Position numbers and translations under genes: made by a program | Assembly (NCBI GenBank): GCA_913055565.1 | Contig: CAJXKP010000017.1 | Span: 1 to 55,441 of the forward strand | From: an uncultured Ectothiorhodospiraceae bacterium | GTDB taxonomy: Bacteria > Pseudomonadota > Gammaproteobacteria > Nitrococcales > Nitrococcaceae | Reading direction: 5' to 3' | DNA: 55,441 bases | Notes under the pieces: model-generated | Seen by the model: only the letters and a program-made list of their open reading frames with translations | What the model was told of the DNA's origin: nothing | Database searches by the model: none | In this document: in pieces, positions 45,723 through 54,780 of the stretch | Layout: each line of letters starts with the position of its first letter | Numbering within the stretch: position 1 is the first letter of the stretch

Positions 45723-47447
45723 TTAGCCTTCCCCGTTGGGCGTGAAGATCGCCAGGTCCATCCGGATGCCGTCATCCGTGGCGTCGAGCGCCACCTCGTA
45801 GTAGAGGTTGATGGCCTCGAGGGCGTCCATGCTCGGAGTGCCTGCCGATCCGCTTGCCCCCGGGATCTGCTCCATCATGCGCGCCATGGCGGCACCGTAG
45901 TCGTAGCGCATGGCCACAATGCCGTTCGGCGCTAGATCAGTCTCGCCAGCGGCCGCGTCGAGCTGTGCCTCCCCCGCGAGGGCGACGAGGCTATTCTCGC
46001 GAATCGCGATGCCGGCGTCGAAGGGGGCCATTCGCGGTAGATCAACGCTCACCGGGTCACCCCCGGGCTCGGGTTTGTTGGCAGCCGGCAGCCCGGCCGT
46101 CGATTGAATGAACTGCCATAGCGACTCGGGCTCAGGCGTGGCGATCTCGGCGATCGCGTCCACGTCCATGGCCATGGGGCCAGGCCCCGTCGAGGTTAGC
46201 TCGCGCAGCGCTACGCCGATGCCGCGGACGTCACCGACCATGCGCTCGGCCATGACCAGGCTGTTCAGGGACTGGTTCCGAACCCGTTGTTGCATCGCTT
46301 GCAGGGCGGGGCAGCCCAGCTTCGCGTCGGTGAAGCGCTTGCTTAGATCCTGCACGGTGGCAGCGAATTGGTTGGAGTCCAAGCCAACGCCCACCCCCAG
46401 TAGGGGGCGCCCCTCGCTGGGCTGCGGGATATGACCTCGCAGGCCCTGGAGGCTCTTCGCGAGATCGGTGTTCGTTGTGGGCATAACTAAGCGGCTGTCC
46501 ACCCGGCTCGTCTCGGTCTCCAGACCGGTCAGGCCCGCCGTGGTGTACGGCCACTGCTCGGCGATGGCCACCATATCCGCCGCGCAGGCGTCATCCCGTA
46601 TCGCCGCCAAGGGGGTGGTGCCCTCCTCGCTCCAAGTATCTAGCAAACGATTGGTCATGGCGGCGAGCCGATTATCGCTGGATCCGGTCAGGGCGCCTAC
46701 GATCTTGTGGTGATCGATGTACGCCAATGAGCCCGTCATGAAGCCGTGCTTATCGGTGAGCTTTGCCAGCTTGTCGGTATCGGCCAGGCTATTCTCGGGC
46801 TGCTGTTCCCCGAGGGCGAGGGCCAGCGCCTCGTCACTAATACCGCTACCCGCCAGGGTGATGACGGCGTAACGGTTACGCGTAGCCACGACCAGATCGA
46901 GGCGCTTTTGCGCGTCCCCGGTATCGAAGGCGTAGCGCCGTAGTTTGCTCCCCTCGCGGCTCGGCGTATCGGCGTCGACGCCCGCACGGTCCTCGAGATC
47001 GGTGATGCGGCGCCAGAATTGCTCGCTGTCGTCGAGCACCACGCGCATAACCGGCAGCGCGCCGGCGGCATAGACGGCGCTAGCGCCATCGGACTGAATG
47101 CCGAAGCTACTCGCCTGGCTGTTGTCGCTGCCCGCGTTCTCGATAACGCTCTTGTAGAGGCCAACCAGCATGCCGGCCGCGGCGCCCGATCGCTCCACCG
47201 TGGCCTTCGGGTCGAGCGCCTCCAGTTGACCGCCGGCAAGCTTGGCGAACTGCGCCATTTGCGCCGCATTAATCTGGCGGTACTGCTCGGCTACCTCGGG
47301 GTCGGTCGTGCCGCCGTAGAACGCGGTCTCGGCCGGGACGTGTTGGAGTAGTTCGCGCCCCGATTGGTCGCTGCAGCCGGCCAGCAGGCCGACGCCCGTG
47401 GCGAGGGCCGCGCCCGTGGTTATAGCGGTGATGATTCGTCGGTTCAT
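45723..47447 (-). CDS. Exported lipoprotein of unknown function, paralogue B
   Basis: Lipoprotein of 574 residues from the start MNRRIITAITTGAALATGVGLLAGCSDQ, with lipobox LLAGC. The frame is open further upstream, but an N-terminal extension would spoil the signal. It shares with paralogues A and C the motifs HVPAETAFYGGT, AAGMLVGLYKSVIE, FGIQSDGASAVYAAGALPVMRVVLDD, LRRYAFDTGDAQ, AVITLAGSGISDEALALALG, LRGHIPQPS, VGDVRGIGVALREL, PEPGGDPVSVDLP and NGIVAMRYDYG. A conserved Cys pair is present (DDACAAD and KLGCPAL). Function unknown; an outer-membrane anchored periplasmic protein is the expectation. Confidence 0.75.
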   Translation of the reverse strand: MNRRIITAITTGAALATGVGLLAGCSDQSGRELLQHVPAETAFYGGTTDPEVAEQYRQINAAQMAQFAKLAGGQLEALDPKATVERSGAAAGMLVGLYKSVIENAGSDNSQASSFGIQSDGASAVYAAGALPVMRVVLDDSEQFWRRITDLEDRAGVDADTPSREGSKLRRYAFDTGDAQKRLDLVVATRNRYAVITLAGSGISDEALALALGEQQPENSLADTDKLAKLTDKHGFMTGSLAYIDHHKIVGALTGSSDNRLAAMTNRLLDTWSEEGTTPLAAIRDDACAADMVAIAEQWPYTTAGLTGLETETSRVDSRLVMPTTNTDLAKSLQGLRGHIPQPSEGRPLLGVGVGLDSNQFAATVQDLSKRFTDAKLGCPALQAMQQRVRNQSLNSLVMAERMVGDVRGIGVALRELTSTGPGPMAMDVDAIAEIATPEPESLWQFIQSTAGLPAANKPEPGGDPVSVDLPRMAPFDAGIAIRENSLVALAGEAQLDAAAGETDLAPNGIVAMRYDYGAAMARMMEQIPGASGSAGTPSMDALEAINLYYEVALDATDDGIRMDLAIFTPNGEG

Positions 47448-47580
47448 GGTTTCGACCTGGTTGTGGTTCATGGGCTTGTTATTGGCGGTCGACGCCAGTA
47501 CTCGCCGCCATGCGGTAGTGACCACTGACGGGCTGGCTCGGGACCGCGTCTCAAATAGGCGCCGGGTCATGGCTCCCCCG

Positions 47581-49314
47581 TCATTGGGGCGACGTCACGT
47601 TGATGACGCTATCGAAGCGAATGGCACTCGGCGCGATGTCGAGGCTTAGGTCGTAGCGCAGCGGGGTACGGCGCACTGACTTGAGTGCCTGCTGGGCCTG
47701 CGAGCCGGCCTTGTGGGTCACCCCGGTTGCCTGGATGGCCTTGCCCAGCGCCGCGCCGTCGTAGCGCAATCGCATGATGCCGTTGGCTGTCAGCTCCGAT
47801 TCACCAGCGGCGCCGTCGAGCTCGGCGTCACCGAGCAACACCATGACGGCGTTTTGGCGCAGCGCCACGCGAAGGGTGGGGACCCCGGGGGCCCCGATAC
47901 CGCTTACCGCCACGGGGTTCCCGCCCGGCTCGGGCTGGTTGTCCGTGTCGAGGCCGACCAGGGAGTTCGCGGCCTGCCACAGCGACTGCGGGTCCGGGGT
48001 CGCGATCTCGACCATGGCGTCACCCGTGACCGGGCTCATGCCTGAGCCGGATCGCAGCGCCATCACCGCCAGCCCAATACCCCGGACGTCGCCCACCATC
48101 CGCGTCACCATATTGAGTCGTCCCAGTCCCTGCTTGGCGAGCTGCTTCTGGGATTGCTTGAGCTGGGGGCAATCGAAGTCCGCTCCGGTGAAACGGTTGC
48201 TGAGGTTTTGGATGCTCGTCGCGGCTTTCTGGACGCGCAGGCCGAGAGCCAGTTCCAACAAGGCGTCCTCGGCGATTGGCTGTGGCATACGCCCGCGCAG
48301 CTGGCGCAGGGCCTTGAGCACGTCGTCGTCGTTGAGGCCCAGGGCGATCCGGGCGCCAACGCGCTGGGCGTTAGCGTCCACCTCGGTGATGCCGAAGACC
48401 GTGTGCGGCCACATCGCCGCGATGGCGCGCGCGTCGTCACGGCAGGCCTGGCTACCGAAGAGCTCGCTGGTGTCGTCACCCCATTGGCGCTCGACATGGG
48501 AGAGCATACGTCCCAAGCGGCTCTCGCCATCCCCCGTCAGGCCGCGGATAAGGACCTCGTGATCAACAAAGCCCGTGGCGCCCGCATGGGTGCCGTACTG
48601 CTTAGCCAGGCGGTCGAGCTTGCCGCTGTCGGCGAGGCTGCGCTTGGGGGTGGTTTCGCCCAGGGCCAAACTGACGGCATCGGCGGCTAAACCGTCCCCG
48701 GTAAGCGTGACCACGGCATCGCCGTTGTGGGTGGCGACCAATAGCGCGATCTCGCGGTTCTGGGCGTCGGTATCGAAGGCATAGCGACGCGAGCGCGCGG
48801 CCGAGTCGTTGCGCCCCGTGGCGCTGACCTCGGCATCTGCCTCGATGCGGTCGATGAGCTCCCAGAACTGCTGCTCGTTGGCCAGATCCAGGCGCATGAC
48901 GGGGAGGCTGCCGACGGTATAAAAGCCCCAGTCGCCGCCCGACGCTCGCCCGAACGAAGTGAGCAGGGTCTCGCCCGCGTTGAAGTCATCGAGGTAGGCC
49001 CTATACATGCCGACCAGCAGACCCGCCCCAGGGCCGTTGTCCTCGGCCGCGGCCGACGCTGATGGCAACTCGTTCGCCGCCTTGTCGCTACGGAGTTCAC
49101 CCCACGCCGTGGCCACGTCGGTGATGGGCAAGGAAGCGGCCGTGTAGCCGCTGAAGAACACAGTATCCGCCGGGACATGCCCGAGTAAGGGGGTGTCGCC
49201 GCCGGCGGTGGTGTCTGAGGGGCCGCCGCTGCCGGTGGCGAGTAGATACCCGCCGGTGGCAATCAGGCCGGCACCAGTCAGGGCCAGGAGGGCGACTGCC
49301 AGTCGCTGAAACAT
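47581..49314 (-). CDS. Membrane-anchored exported protein of unknown function, paralogue C
   Basis: Protein of 577 residues starting MFQRLAVALLALTGAGLIATGGYLLATGSGG, a hydrophobic N-terminus that looks like an uncleaved anchor, with no lipobox Cys. The remainder follows the same plan as the two downstream genes: HVPADTVFFSGYT, GAGLLVGMYRAYLDDF, LPVMRLDL, RRYAFDTDAQN, AVVTLTGDGLAADAVSLALGE, LRGRMPQPI, VGDVRGIGLAVMAL, PEPGGNPVAVSGIGAPG, LRQNAVMVLLGDAEL and NGIMRLRYDG, with Cys in SQACRDD and DFDCPQL. It begins 137 bp after glpK on the same strand. Function unknown. Confidence 0.75.
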   Translation of the reverse strand: MFQRLAVALLALTGAGLIATGGYLLATGSGGPSDTTAGGDTPLLGHVPADTVFFSGYTAASLPITDVATAWGELRSDKAANELPSASAAAEDNGPGAGLLVGMYRAYLDDFNAGETLLTSFGRASGGDWGFYTVGSLPVMRLDLANEQQFWELIDRIEADAEVSATGRNDSAARSRRYAFDTDAQNREIALLVATHNGDAVVTLTGDGLAADAVSLALGETTPKRSLADSGKLDRLAKQYGTHAGATGFVDHEVLIRGLTGDGESRLGRMLSHVERQWGDDTSELFGSQACRDDARAIAAMWPHTVFGITEVDANAQRVGARIALGLNDDDVLKALRQLRGRMPQPIAEDALLELALGLRVQKAATSIQNLSNRFTGADFDCPQLKQSQKQLAKQGLGRLNMVTRMVGDVRGIGLAVMALRSGSGMSPVTGDAMVEIATPDPQSLWQAANSLVGLDTDNQPEPGGNPVAVSGIGAPGVPTLRVALRQNAVMVLLGDAELDGAAGESELTANGIMRLRYDGAALGKAIQATGVTHKAGSQAQQALKSVRRTPLRYDLSLDIAPSAIRFDSVINVTSPQ

Positions 49315-49451
49315 AATACCGATCCTTGTTCTGTTGAACGTGCGAGGGGCGCTCTACAGACCTCGGGGCGGTCCGCGCCAGTGAACGCGCCCGGATCCTT
49401 AGCACCCCCGTGCCGGCGCCTCATCCCACCCTCCTCGGGGTTGACGGGCCA

Positions 49452-50945
49452 TTAGGGCTGCCGGCCGAGCACTCGAGCGATGGCATCCCGCCAGCCGCTG
49501 ATCATGTGCTCGCGCTCCTCGGCTGGCATCGCGGGCTTGAACTGCTTGTCCAGGTGCCAATGCGATTGCAGCTCCTCCAGCGATGGCCAGATGCCGTGCT
49601 GTAGACCGGCCAAATAGGCGGCGCCTAGCGCGGTCGTCTCGGTCACGGTGGGCCGCTCCACCGGGATGGCCGTGATGTCGGCGAGCATCTGAACGAGCCA
49701 ATCATTGGCCACCATGCCGCCATCAATACGCAGCGATTTCAGCGGGTCGTTGGCATCCGCGGCCATGGCGGCAACCAGGTCCTGTGTCTGGTAGCTCACC
49801 GACTCCAGCGCGGCGCGAGCGACGTGTTGTGGCCCCGTGTTGCGCGTTAAGCCGAACATTGCACCCCTTGCGTTAGGGTCCCAGTGCGGGGCGCCCAAGC
49901 CCGTGAAGGCCGGCACGAGGTACACCCCTTCGTTGGAATCTAGCTCCCGAGCGAGGGCCTCGCTCTCGGAGGCATTGTCGATCAACCCGAGCCCGTCGCG
50001 TAGCCATTGGATGGCCGCGCCGGCCACGAAGATCGAGCCCTCCAAGGCATAGGTCGGCTGGCCGTTGATTCGATAGGCCACGGTGGTCAGCAGGCGGTTG
50101 CGTGAGGCTACCGGACGATTCCCGGTGTTGAGCAGGGCGAAGCAACCGGTGCCGTAAGTGCTCTTGATCATGCCGGGGGAGAAGCACGCCTGGCCGACGA
50201 TCGCGGCGTGCTGGTCACCCGCTATGCCCTCCACGGGCAGCGATTTGCCCAGAATGTCCGCTTTCGTGGTGCCGAAATGGGCCGCGCTGTCGCGCACCTC
50301 GGGGAGGATCGACTGCGGTACCTTGAACTGATAAAGCAGCTCGGAGTCCCAGCATTGGTCATGGATGTTGAACAGCATGGTGCGGCAGGCATTGGTGGCG
50401 TCCGTGGCGTGTACCGCCCCGCCCGTTAGTCGCCACAGGAGCCAGGTATCGATGGTGCCGAAGGCAAGCTCGCCGGTGTTGGCGCGCTCGCGTGTGCCCT
50501 CTATATGGTCGAAGATCCACGCGATCTCCGTGGCCGAGAAATATGGATCCAGGAGCAGGCCACTGCGCCGGGTGATATCGGCCTCGTGACCGGCTTCCTT
50601 GAGCTCGCGGCACCAGTCGGCCGTTCGCCGGTCCTGCCAGACGATAGCGTTATAGACCGGTTCACCCGTCTTGCGGTCCCACACGATGGTGGTCTCGCGT
50701 TGATTCGTGATGCCGGCACTCACCACCTCATAGCCCTGACTCTCAGCGGCTTCTAAGGCCTCGCGGGATGTCGTGACGACCGTCTGCCAGATCTCCTCCG
50801 GATCGTGCTCAACCCAGCCGCTTTGCGGGTAGATCTGGCGGAACTCGCGCTGCGAGGTGGTAAGGATGGTGCCATCGGTATCGAAAACGATGCCGCGCGA
50901 ACTCGTGGTCCCCTGGTCGATGGCCAGGATGGCTTCTCGGGCCAT
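49452..50945 (-). CDS. glpK: Glycerol kinase
   Basis: ATP-dependent kinase forming glycerol 3-phosphate. It has 497 residues, usual length. [15 protein letters not shown] is the ATP phosphate-1 motif; [35 protein letters not shown] carries the glycerol-contacting Arg and Glu; [13 protein letters not shown] and [14 protein letters not shown]-type segments ([12 protein letters not shown]) contain the catalytic Asp and the phosphate-2 loop. GGGAGGAG ribosome site lies just before the ATG. Divergent from the glycerol ABC importer (51689), it acts directly on the imported substrate. Confidence 0.97.
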   Translation of the reverse strand: MAREAILAIDQGTTSSRGIVFDTDGTILTTSQREFRQIYPQSGWVEHDPEEIWQTVVTTSREALEAAESQGYEVVSAGITNQRETTIVWDRKTGEPVYNAIVWQDRRTADWCRELKEAGHEADITRRSGLLLDPYFSATEIAWIFDHIEGTRERANTGELAFGTIDTWLLWRLTGGAVHATDATNACRTMLFNIHDQCWDSELLYQFKVPQSILPEVRDSAAHFGTTKADILGKSLPVEGIAGDQHAAIVGQACFSPGMIKSTYGTGCFALLNTGNRPVASRNRLLTTVAYRINGQPTYALEGSIFVAGAAIQWLRDGLGLIDNASESEALARELDSNEGVYLVPAFTGLGAPHWDPNARGAMFGLTRNTGPQHVARAALESVSYQTQDLVAAMAADANDPLKSLRIDGGMVANDWLVQMLADITAIPVERPTVTETTALGAAYLAGLQHGIWPSLEELQSHWHLDKQFKPAMPAEEREHMISGWRDAIARVLGRQP

Positions 50946-51006
50946 GATCTCCTCCCCATTGCTCGATGAGTTATTGAGTGGGCCTCGCGTGGGCCCTTAT
51001 TCCGAA

Positions 51007-51018
51007 CATCTTAAGATG
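51007..51018. promoter_or_regulatory. Palindromic site upstream of glpK
   Basis: CATCTTAAGATG is a perfect 12-bp palindrome centred about 67 bases before the glpK start, AT-rich in an otherwise GC-rich setting. It could be an operator or the site of a repressor of glycerol genes. No regulator gene is in the window. Confidence 0.4.
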
Positions 51019-51170
51019 ATCGCCCCGCCAGAACGCATGTCAAGCGTGGCGCGGTAGCATCGGCCTACATACGCCGCGCGAACCGTATCACGCCTCGCCG
51101 CTCGCCGGGTTCACTGATTGATCGGCGTTCGCTACCGGGTTGGCGCCATGGGCATGTGCTGCTCTGGTCG

Positions 51171-51188
51171 GGTTGCAAAGCTGCAACC
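51171..51188. promoter_or_regulatory. 18-bp dyad with possible promoter
   Basis: GGTTGCA-AAGC-TGCAACC has perfect 7-bp arms. Within it TTGCAA, followed 16 bases later by TATGTT, could be a -35/-10 pair on the plus strand, so the dyad would overlap the promoter as an operator. What it would transcribe is uncertain, since the importer starts some 500 bases downstream. Confidence 0.4.
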
Positions 51189-51532
51189 GCGTGGTATGTT
51201 GAATGCCACGCGTCGAGGGCGGCACGATCGCTGCTGATGACGGGGTTAGCCAGTAATGGCGAATAATAAAAAGCGATGCGCTAGTGGTGCGTTTGCACGT
51301 GGGAAACCGAGGTGCGTGACTGGGGCGCCTCCGAAGGAGTGGGACGACTTGGCCTTCGTCGGGATGGCCGATCTTGGCGCTGCTCGAGGCGCGCCACGCA
51401 GATGGCGGCAATGCCGGATGGCCGGGGGTTGGTCGCCGCCTCCAGGTGTGCTTACACTGCGGTGATGCTTGACTCGCGGGCCCCTGACTAGGGTTGTTGC
51501 TCGTCGACAGGTCTTTTAAGAAGAGCCCATCT

Positions 51533-51552
51533 CGGGCTGGTCGCCCAGCCCG
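51533..51552 (+). other. Leader hairpin before the glycerol importer
   Basis: CGGGCTGG-TCGC-CCAGCCCG is a perfect 8-bp stem with a 4-base loop, followed by GGGGATGA without a T-run. It lies 137 bases before the importer start and may be a leader structure. Confidence 0.45.
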
Positions 51553-51570
51553 GGGGATGAATAACAAGGG

Positions 51571-51584
51571 CCCCGCTGGCGGGG
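51571..51584 (+). other. Second leader hairpin before the glycerol importer
   Basis: CCCCG-CTGG-CGGGG forms a 5-bp GC stem in the same leader region, 19 bases after the first hairpin. Confidence 0.35.
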
Positions 51585-51688
51585 ACACTCTCGGGATAAC
51601 AATAACCTGATACCAACGATGGCGCCGCTACGCACGGTGCCGCGTTAGCCCCCGCCAGAGGGGACGGCAATCTTGGAGGAGGTGAGCA

Positions 51689-52783
51689 GTGACCTTATCA
51701 CTGGACCATGTAAGGAAGGTCGTTAATGGGCAGCCCCATATCTACGACCTCTCCCTGACCGTTAAGCCCGGCAGCTTTAATGTCCTGCTCGGGCTCACAC
51801 TAGCCGGCAAGACATCCACCATGCGTTTGATGGCGGGGCTGGATAAGCCCACCAGCGGACGCGTCGTGGTCAACGATCGCGATGTCACCGGCGTGCCGGT
51901 GCAAAAACGCAACGTCGCCATGGTGTATCAGCAGTTCATTAACTACCCGGCGATGACCGTTTTCGACAACATCGCGTCGCCGCTCAAGATCGCCCGGATA
52001 AGCAAGACCGAGATCCGCGAGCGGGTGCATCACGAGGCGGAGCGCCTGCACATCGAGCATCTCCTCGACCGGCTCCCCGGCGAGCTATCCGGGGGGCAGC
52101 AGCAGCGCGTTGCCATGGCGCGGGCGCTGGTGCGCGACGTTGAGCTGCTGCTCATGGATGAGCCCTTGGTCAATCTCGACTACAAGCTCCGCGAGGAGCT
52201 GCGCGAGGAGATGAGCGAGATTTTCCGGGAGCGTGACTCCATCGTGGTGTATGCCACCACCGACCCCATGGAGGCATTGACGCTGGGCGGTAATACGGCC
52301 GTCCTCGATCGAGGGCGACTCGTGCAGTACGGGGCTACGCCTGAGGTCTACCATCGCCCCGATTCGATCCCGGTGACGCAGGTGTTCAGTGATCCGCCGA
52401 TGAATATCCTGGACGGCGATATCTCCGACGATGGCCTGACCTTCGGGGGCGGTGAGCGCTTCCAGCCGCCGGACCATTTCCGCGACCTGCCGCACGGGCG
52501 GTATCGCATCGGCATTCGGCCTTCTCACGTCAAGGTCAACCCGCAGACGGATGTCGACCTCCCCATCGAGGGAAATGTCGACGTGGCGGAGGTTACGGGT
52601 TCGGAGACCTTCATCCACATGCGCCGCGGCAACAGTGAGTGGGTAGTGCAAGATGATGGTGTCCACGAGTATCACCTAGGCGATAAGCTCACGGTCTACG
52701 TGGATCCGGCCCATCTGTTCGCCTTTGGTGACGATGACAGTCTCGTCGCCTCGCCCGGTGCCCGTAGCGCCCACGCCGCCTGA
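51689..52783 (+). CDS. glpS: ABC transporter ATP-binding protein, GlpS-like (glycerol importer)
   Basis: Cytoplasmic ATPase of 364 residues from the GTG after GGAGGAGG. N-terminal nucleotide-binding domain to about 235, then an MOI/TOBE-like regulatory domain as in sugar importers. Walker A is atypical (GLTLAGKT, 35-42), the signature is canonical (LSGGQ, 133-137), and Walker B has Asp157-Glu158. The switch His is missing: the THDQ segment reads ATTDPMEA with Thr191 at the His position. It pairs with the second ATPase 15 bases downstream, whose defects are complementary. The glycerol role rests on resemblance to the GlpSTPQV importer and on glpK beside it; the binding protein is beyond the window. 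Confidence 0.82.
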   Translation: MTLSLDHVRKVVNGQPHIYDLSLTVKPGSFNVLLGLTLAGKTSTMRLMAGLDKPTSGRVVVNDRDVTGVPVQKRNVAMVYQQFINYPAMTVFDNIASPLKIARISKTEIRERVHHEAERLHIEHLLDRLPGELSGGQQQRVAMARALVRDVELLLMDEPLVNLDYKLREELREEMSEIFRERDSIVVYATTDPMEALTLGGNTAVLDRGRLVQYGATPEVYHRPDSIPVTQVFSDPPMNILDGDISDDGLTFGGGERFQPPDHFRDLPHGRYRIGIRPSHVKVNPQTDVDLPIEGNVDVAEVTGSETFIHMRRGNSEWVVQDDGVHEYHLGDKLTVYVDPAHLFAFGDDDSLVASPGARSAHAA

Positions 52784-52798
52784 TCAGGGAGTTCGGAT

Positions 52799-53887
52799 AT
52801 GGCACGTATTGATCTCAAAGAGCTGGCGCACTCGTACATGGCGATGCCCTCGGGGCCCGAGGACTACGCCCTGCGCCGCATGGACCACACCTGGGAGGAC
52901 GGCGGTGCCTACGCCCTGCTCGGGCCTTCCGGCTGTGGCAAGACCACCTTGCTCAACATCATCTCGGGGTTGGTTAAGCCGAGCGAGGGTCAGGTCCTGT
53001 TTAATGGTCAGGAGGTTACGCGGCTGGAACCGGAGCACCGCAATATCGCGCAGGTGTTCCAGTTCCCGGTGATCTACGACACCATGACCGTCCGGCAGAA
53101 TCTCGGCTTCCCGCTTAAGAATCGCGGCATGGAGCCGTCCTATATCCAGGAACGGGTCGAGACGGTCGCCGACATGTTGGGGCTAACCGAGAGCCTGGAT
53201 CGCAAGGCCGTGGGCTTGGGCGCCGATGAAAAGCAAAAGATCTCCATGGGGCGCGGCCTCGTGCGCGAGGATGTTGGCGCGGTACTGTTCGACGAGCCGC
53301 TCACGGTCATCGATCCGCACATGAAGTGGCAGCTCCGGCGTAAGCTCAAGGAGCTCCACGAGACGCTCGACCTGACTCTGATCTACGTTACCCACGATCA
53401 GATCGAGGCCCTGACCTTCGCCGATAAGGTGGTCGTCCTCTACGGTGGTAAGGTCGTTCAGCTCGGTACGCCGCAGGAGCTGTTCGAGGAGCCCGCCCAC
53501 ACCTTCGTGGGCTACTTCATTGGCAGCCCGGGTATGAACTTCATGGACTGCCGGCTCGACAATGGTGCGGCCGTCGTGGATGGCCACCGTATCGACCTGG
53601 CCGAGGGCGTCGCCGACAGGGCCCCGGGCGATGCCAAGCAACTCGAGCTCGGTATCCGGCCGGAATTCCTGCGCTTCGCGGATGAGGGCGAGGAGGGCGT
53701 GCCCGCGAACGTTGACGACATCCGGGATTTGGGCAACTTCCAGATCGTCACCGTGACCATGGGTGATGGCCGCCGACTCCAGCTCAAGATGGATGAGGAG
53801 AAGGCGGTGCCTAGCAGCGATAACGCTCGACTGGTGTTCCCGCCGCAGTGGACCAAGCTCTACGCGGACAGCGAATTGGTCGGCTGA
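52799..53887 (+). CDS. glpT: ABC transporter ATP-binding protein, GlpT-like (glycerol importer)
   Basis: ATPase of 362 residues, paralogous to its upstream neighbour. Walker A is canonical (GPSGCGKT, 42-49) and so is the switch His (VTHDQIEAL, His199). The signature is degenerate: GLGADEKQK (139-147) replaces LSGGQ. Walker B keeps the catalytic Glu (LFDEPL), while the D-loop reads TVIDPHMK. The C-terminal regulatory domain spans about 235-362. As a heterodimer with GlpS, one composite ATP site would be intact and the other degenerate. This glpT is the ABC subunit and not the MFS glycerol-3-phosphate antiporter of E. coli. Confidence 0.82.
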   Translation: MARIDLKELAHSYMAMPSGPEDYALRRMDHTWEDGGAYALLGPSGCGKTTLLNIISGLVKPSEGQVLFNGQEVTRLEPEHRNIAQVFQFPVIYDTMTVRQNLGFPLKNRGMEPSYIQERVETVADMLGLTESLDRKAVGLGADEKQKISMGRGLVREDVGAVLFDEPLTVIDPHMKWQLRRKLKELHETLDLTLIYVTHDQIEALTFADKVVVLYGGKVVQLGTPQELFEEPAHTFVGYFIGSPGMNFMDCRLDNGAAVVDGHRIDLAEGVADRAPGDAKQLELGIRPEFLRFADEGEEGVPANVDDIRDLGNFQIVTVTMGDGRRLQLKMDEEKAVPSSDNARLVFPPQWTKLYADSELVG

Positions 53888-53916
53888 CCAGTGGTTCAGG
53901 GGGAGGAGAGAGAATA

Positions 53917-54774
53917 ATGGAGAGACCGGTAAATCAAGGCGCCTGGCTCATGGTGCTGCCGGTGGTGCTGATTGTCTCGTTCAGCGCTATCGTCCCGCTC
54001 ATGACGGTCGTCAACTACTCCTTTCAGGATATCCTTTACGGTACGTCGTCCTGGGTCGGTACGGAGTTCTATACCGATGTCCTGACCGATGACGCGTTCC
54101 GTCGTGCTCTCGGGCGCCAGTTCCTGTTCTCGGGGATTGTGCTGCTCATCGAGGTGCCGCTCGGCGTCGGCGTGGCCCTGTGCATGCCCCGTCGTGGTGC
54201 TGTGGTGTCGGCCTGCCTGGTGCTCATGGCCCTGCCGCTGCTTATCCCGTGGCCGGTGGTCGGCACCATCTGGCAGATCTTCGGCCGGCCCGATATCGGC
54301 CTATTCGGTTGGGGTCTCAACACGTTCATGGACTACAACTACACCGGGGATGTGTTCGACGCCTGGATGACCATGATCGTCATGGAGGTCTGGCACTGGA
54401 CGTCGCTCGTGGTGCTGTTGTCCTACGCGGGGCTGCAGTCCGTTCCGGAGGCCTTTTACCAGGCGGCGCGTATCGATGGTGCTTCGCGCTTCGCGATCTT
54501 CCGCAACATCGAGCTGCCTAAGCTCAAGGGCGTGCTCATGATCGCCGTCCTGCTGCGCTTTATGGATAGCTTCAAGATCTACGCCGAGCCGTTCACGCTT
54601 ACGGGTGGCGGCAATCAGACGACCCTGTTGAGTCAGCAGCTGAGTATCAAGGTCATCGAGCAGTCGGACTATGGCTACGCCGCAGCGTATTCCATTATCT
54701 ACTTCCTGATCATTCTGCTGCTCAGCTATGTCTTCTACATCGGCCTGCTCAACGTCGGCAAGGAACAGGAGTAA
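53917..54774 (+). CDS. glpP: ABC transporter permease, GlpP-like (glycerol importer)
   Basis: Inner-membrane permease of 285 residues from ATG 53917, preceded by GGGAGGAG. About six TM helices; first WLMVLPVVLIVSFSAIVPLMTVV. The EAA loop that contacts the ATPase is EAFYQAARIDGASRFAIFRNIELPKLKGVL (about 185-215). Typical of the MalF/UgpA-like carbohydrate (CUT1) group. It starts 29 bases after the ATPase gene and is followed 6 bases later by the second permease. Confidence 0.85.
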   Translation: MERPVNQGAWLMVLPVVLIVSFSAIVPLMTVVNYSFQDILYGTSSWVGTEFYTDVLTDDAFRRALGRQFLFSGIVLLIEVPLGVGVALCMPRRGAVVSACLVLMALPLLIPWPVVGTIWQIFGRPDIGLFGWGLNTFMDYNYTGDVFDAWMTMIVMEVWHWTSLVVLLSYAGLQSVPEAFYQAARIDGASRFAIFRNIELPKLKGVLMIAVLLRFMDSFKIYAEPFTLTGGGNQTTLLSQQLSIKVIEQSDYGYAAAYSIIYFLIILLLSYVFYIGLLNVGKEQE

Positions 54775-54780
54775 GCACAA

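Larger units (their letters stand above)
50946..51688. other. Long regulatory gap between glpK and the glycerol importer
   Basis: A 743-bp stretch between two divergent glycerol units. It holds two dyads (51007-51018 and 51171-51188) and two GC hairpins (51533-51552 and 51571-51584), ending in the strong ribosome site GGAGGAGG for the importer. A 69-codon frame at 51256-51465 has no ribosome site and no recognisable protein, so it is not called. No tRNA is visible. A small RNA or 5' leader control is possible. Confidence 0.55.

Noticed and set aside
51256-51465. A 69-codon frame starting MANNKKRCASG in the gap before the glycerol importer.
   Set aside because: No ribosome site, no recognisable domain, Arg/Gly/Pro-rich tail typical of non-coding GC-rich DNA.
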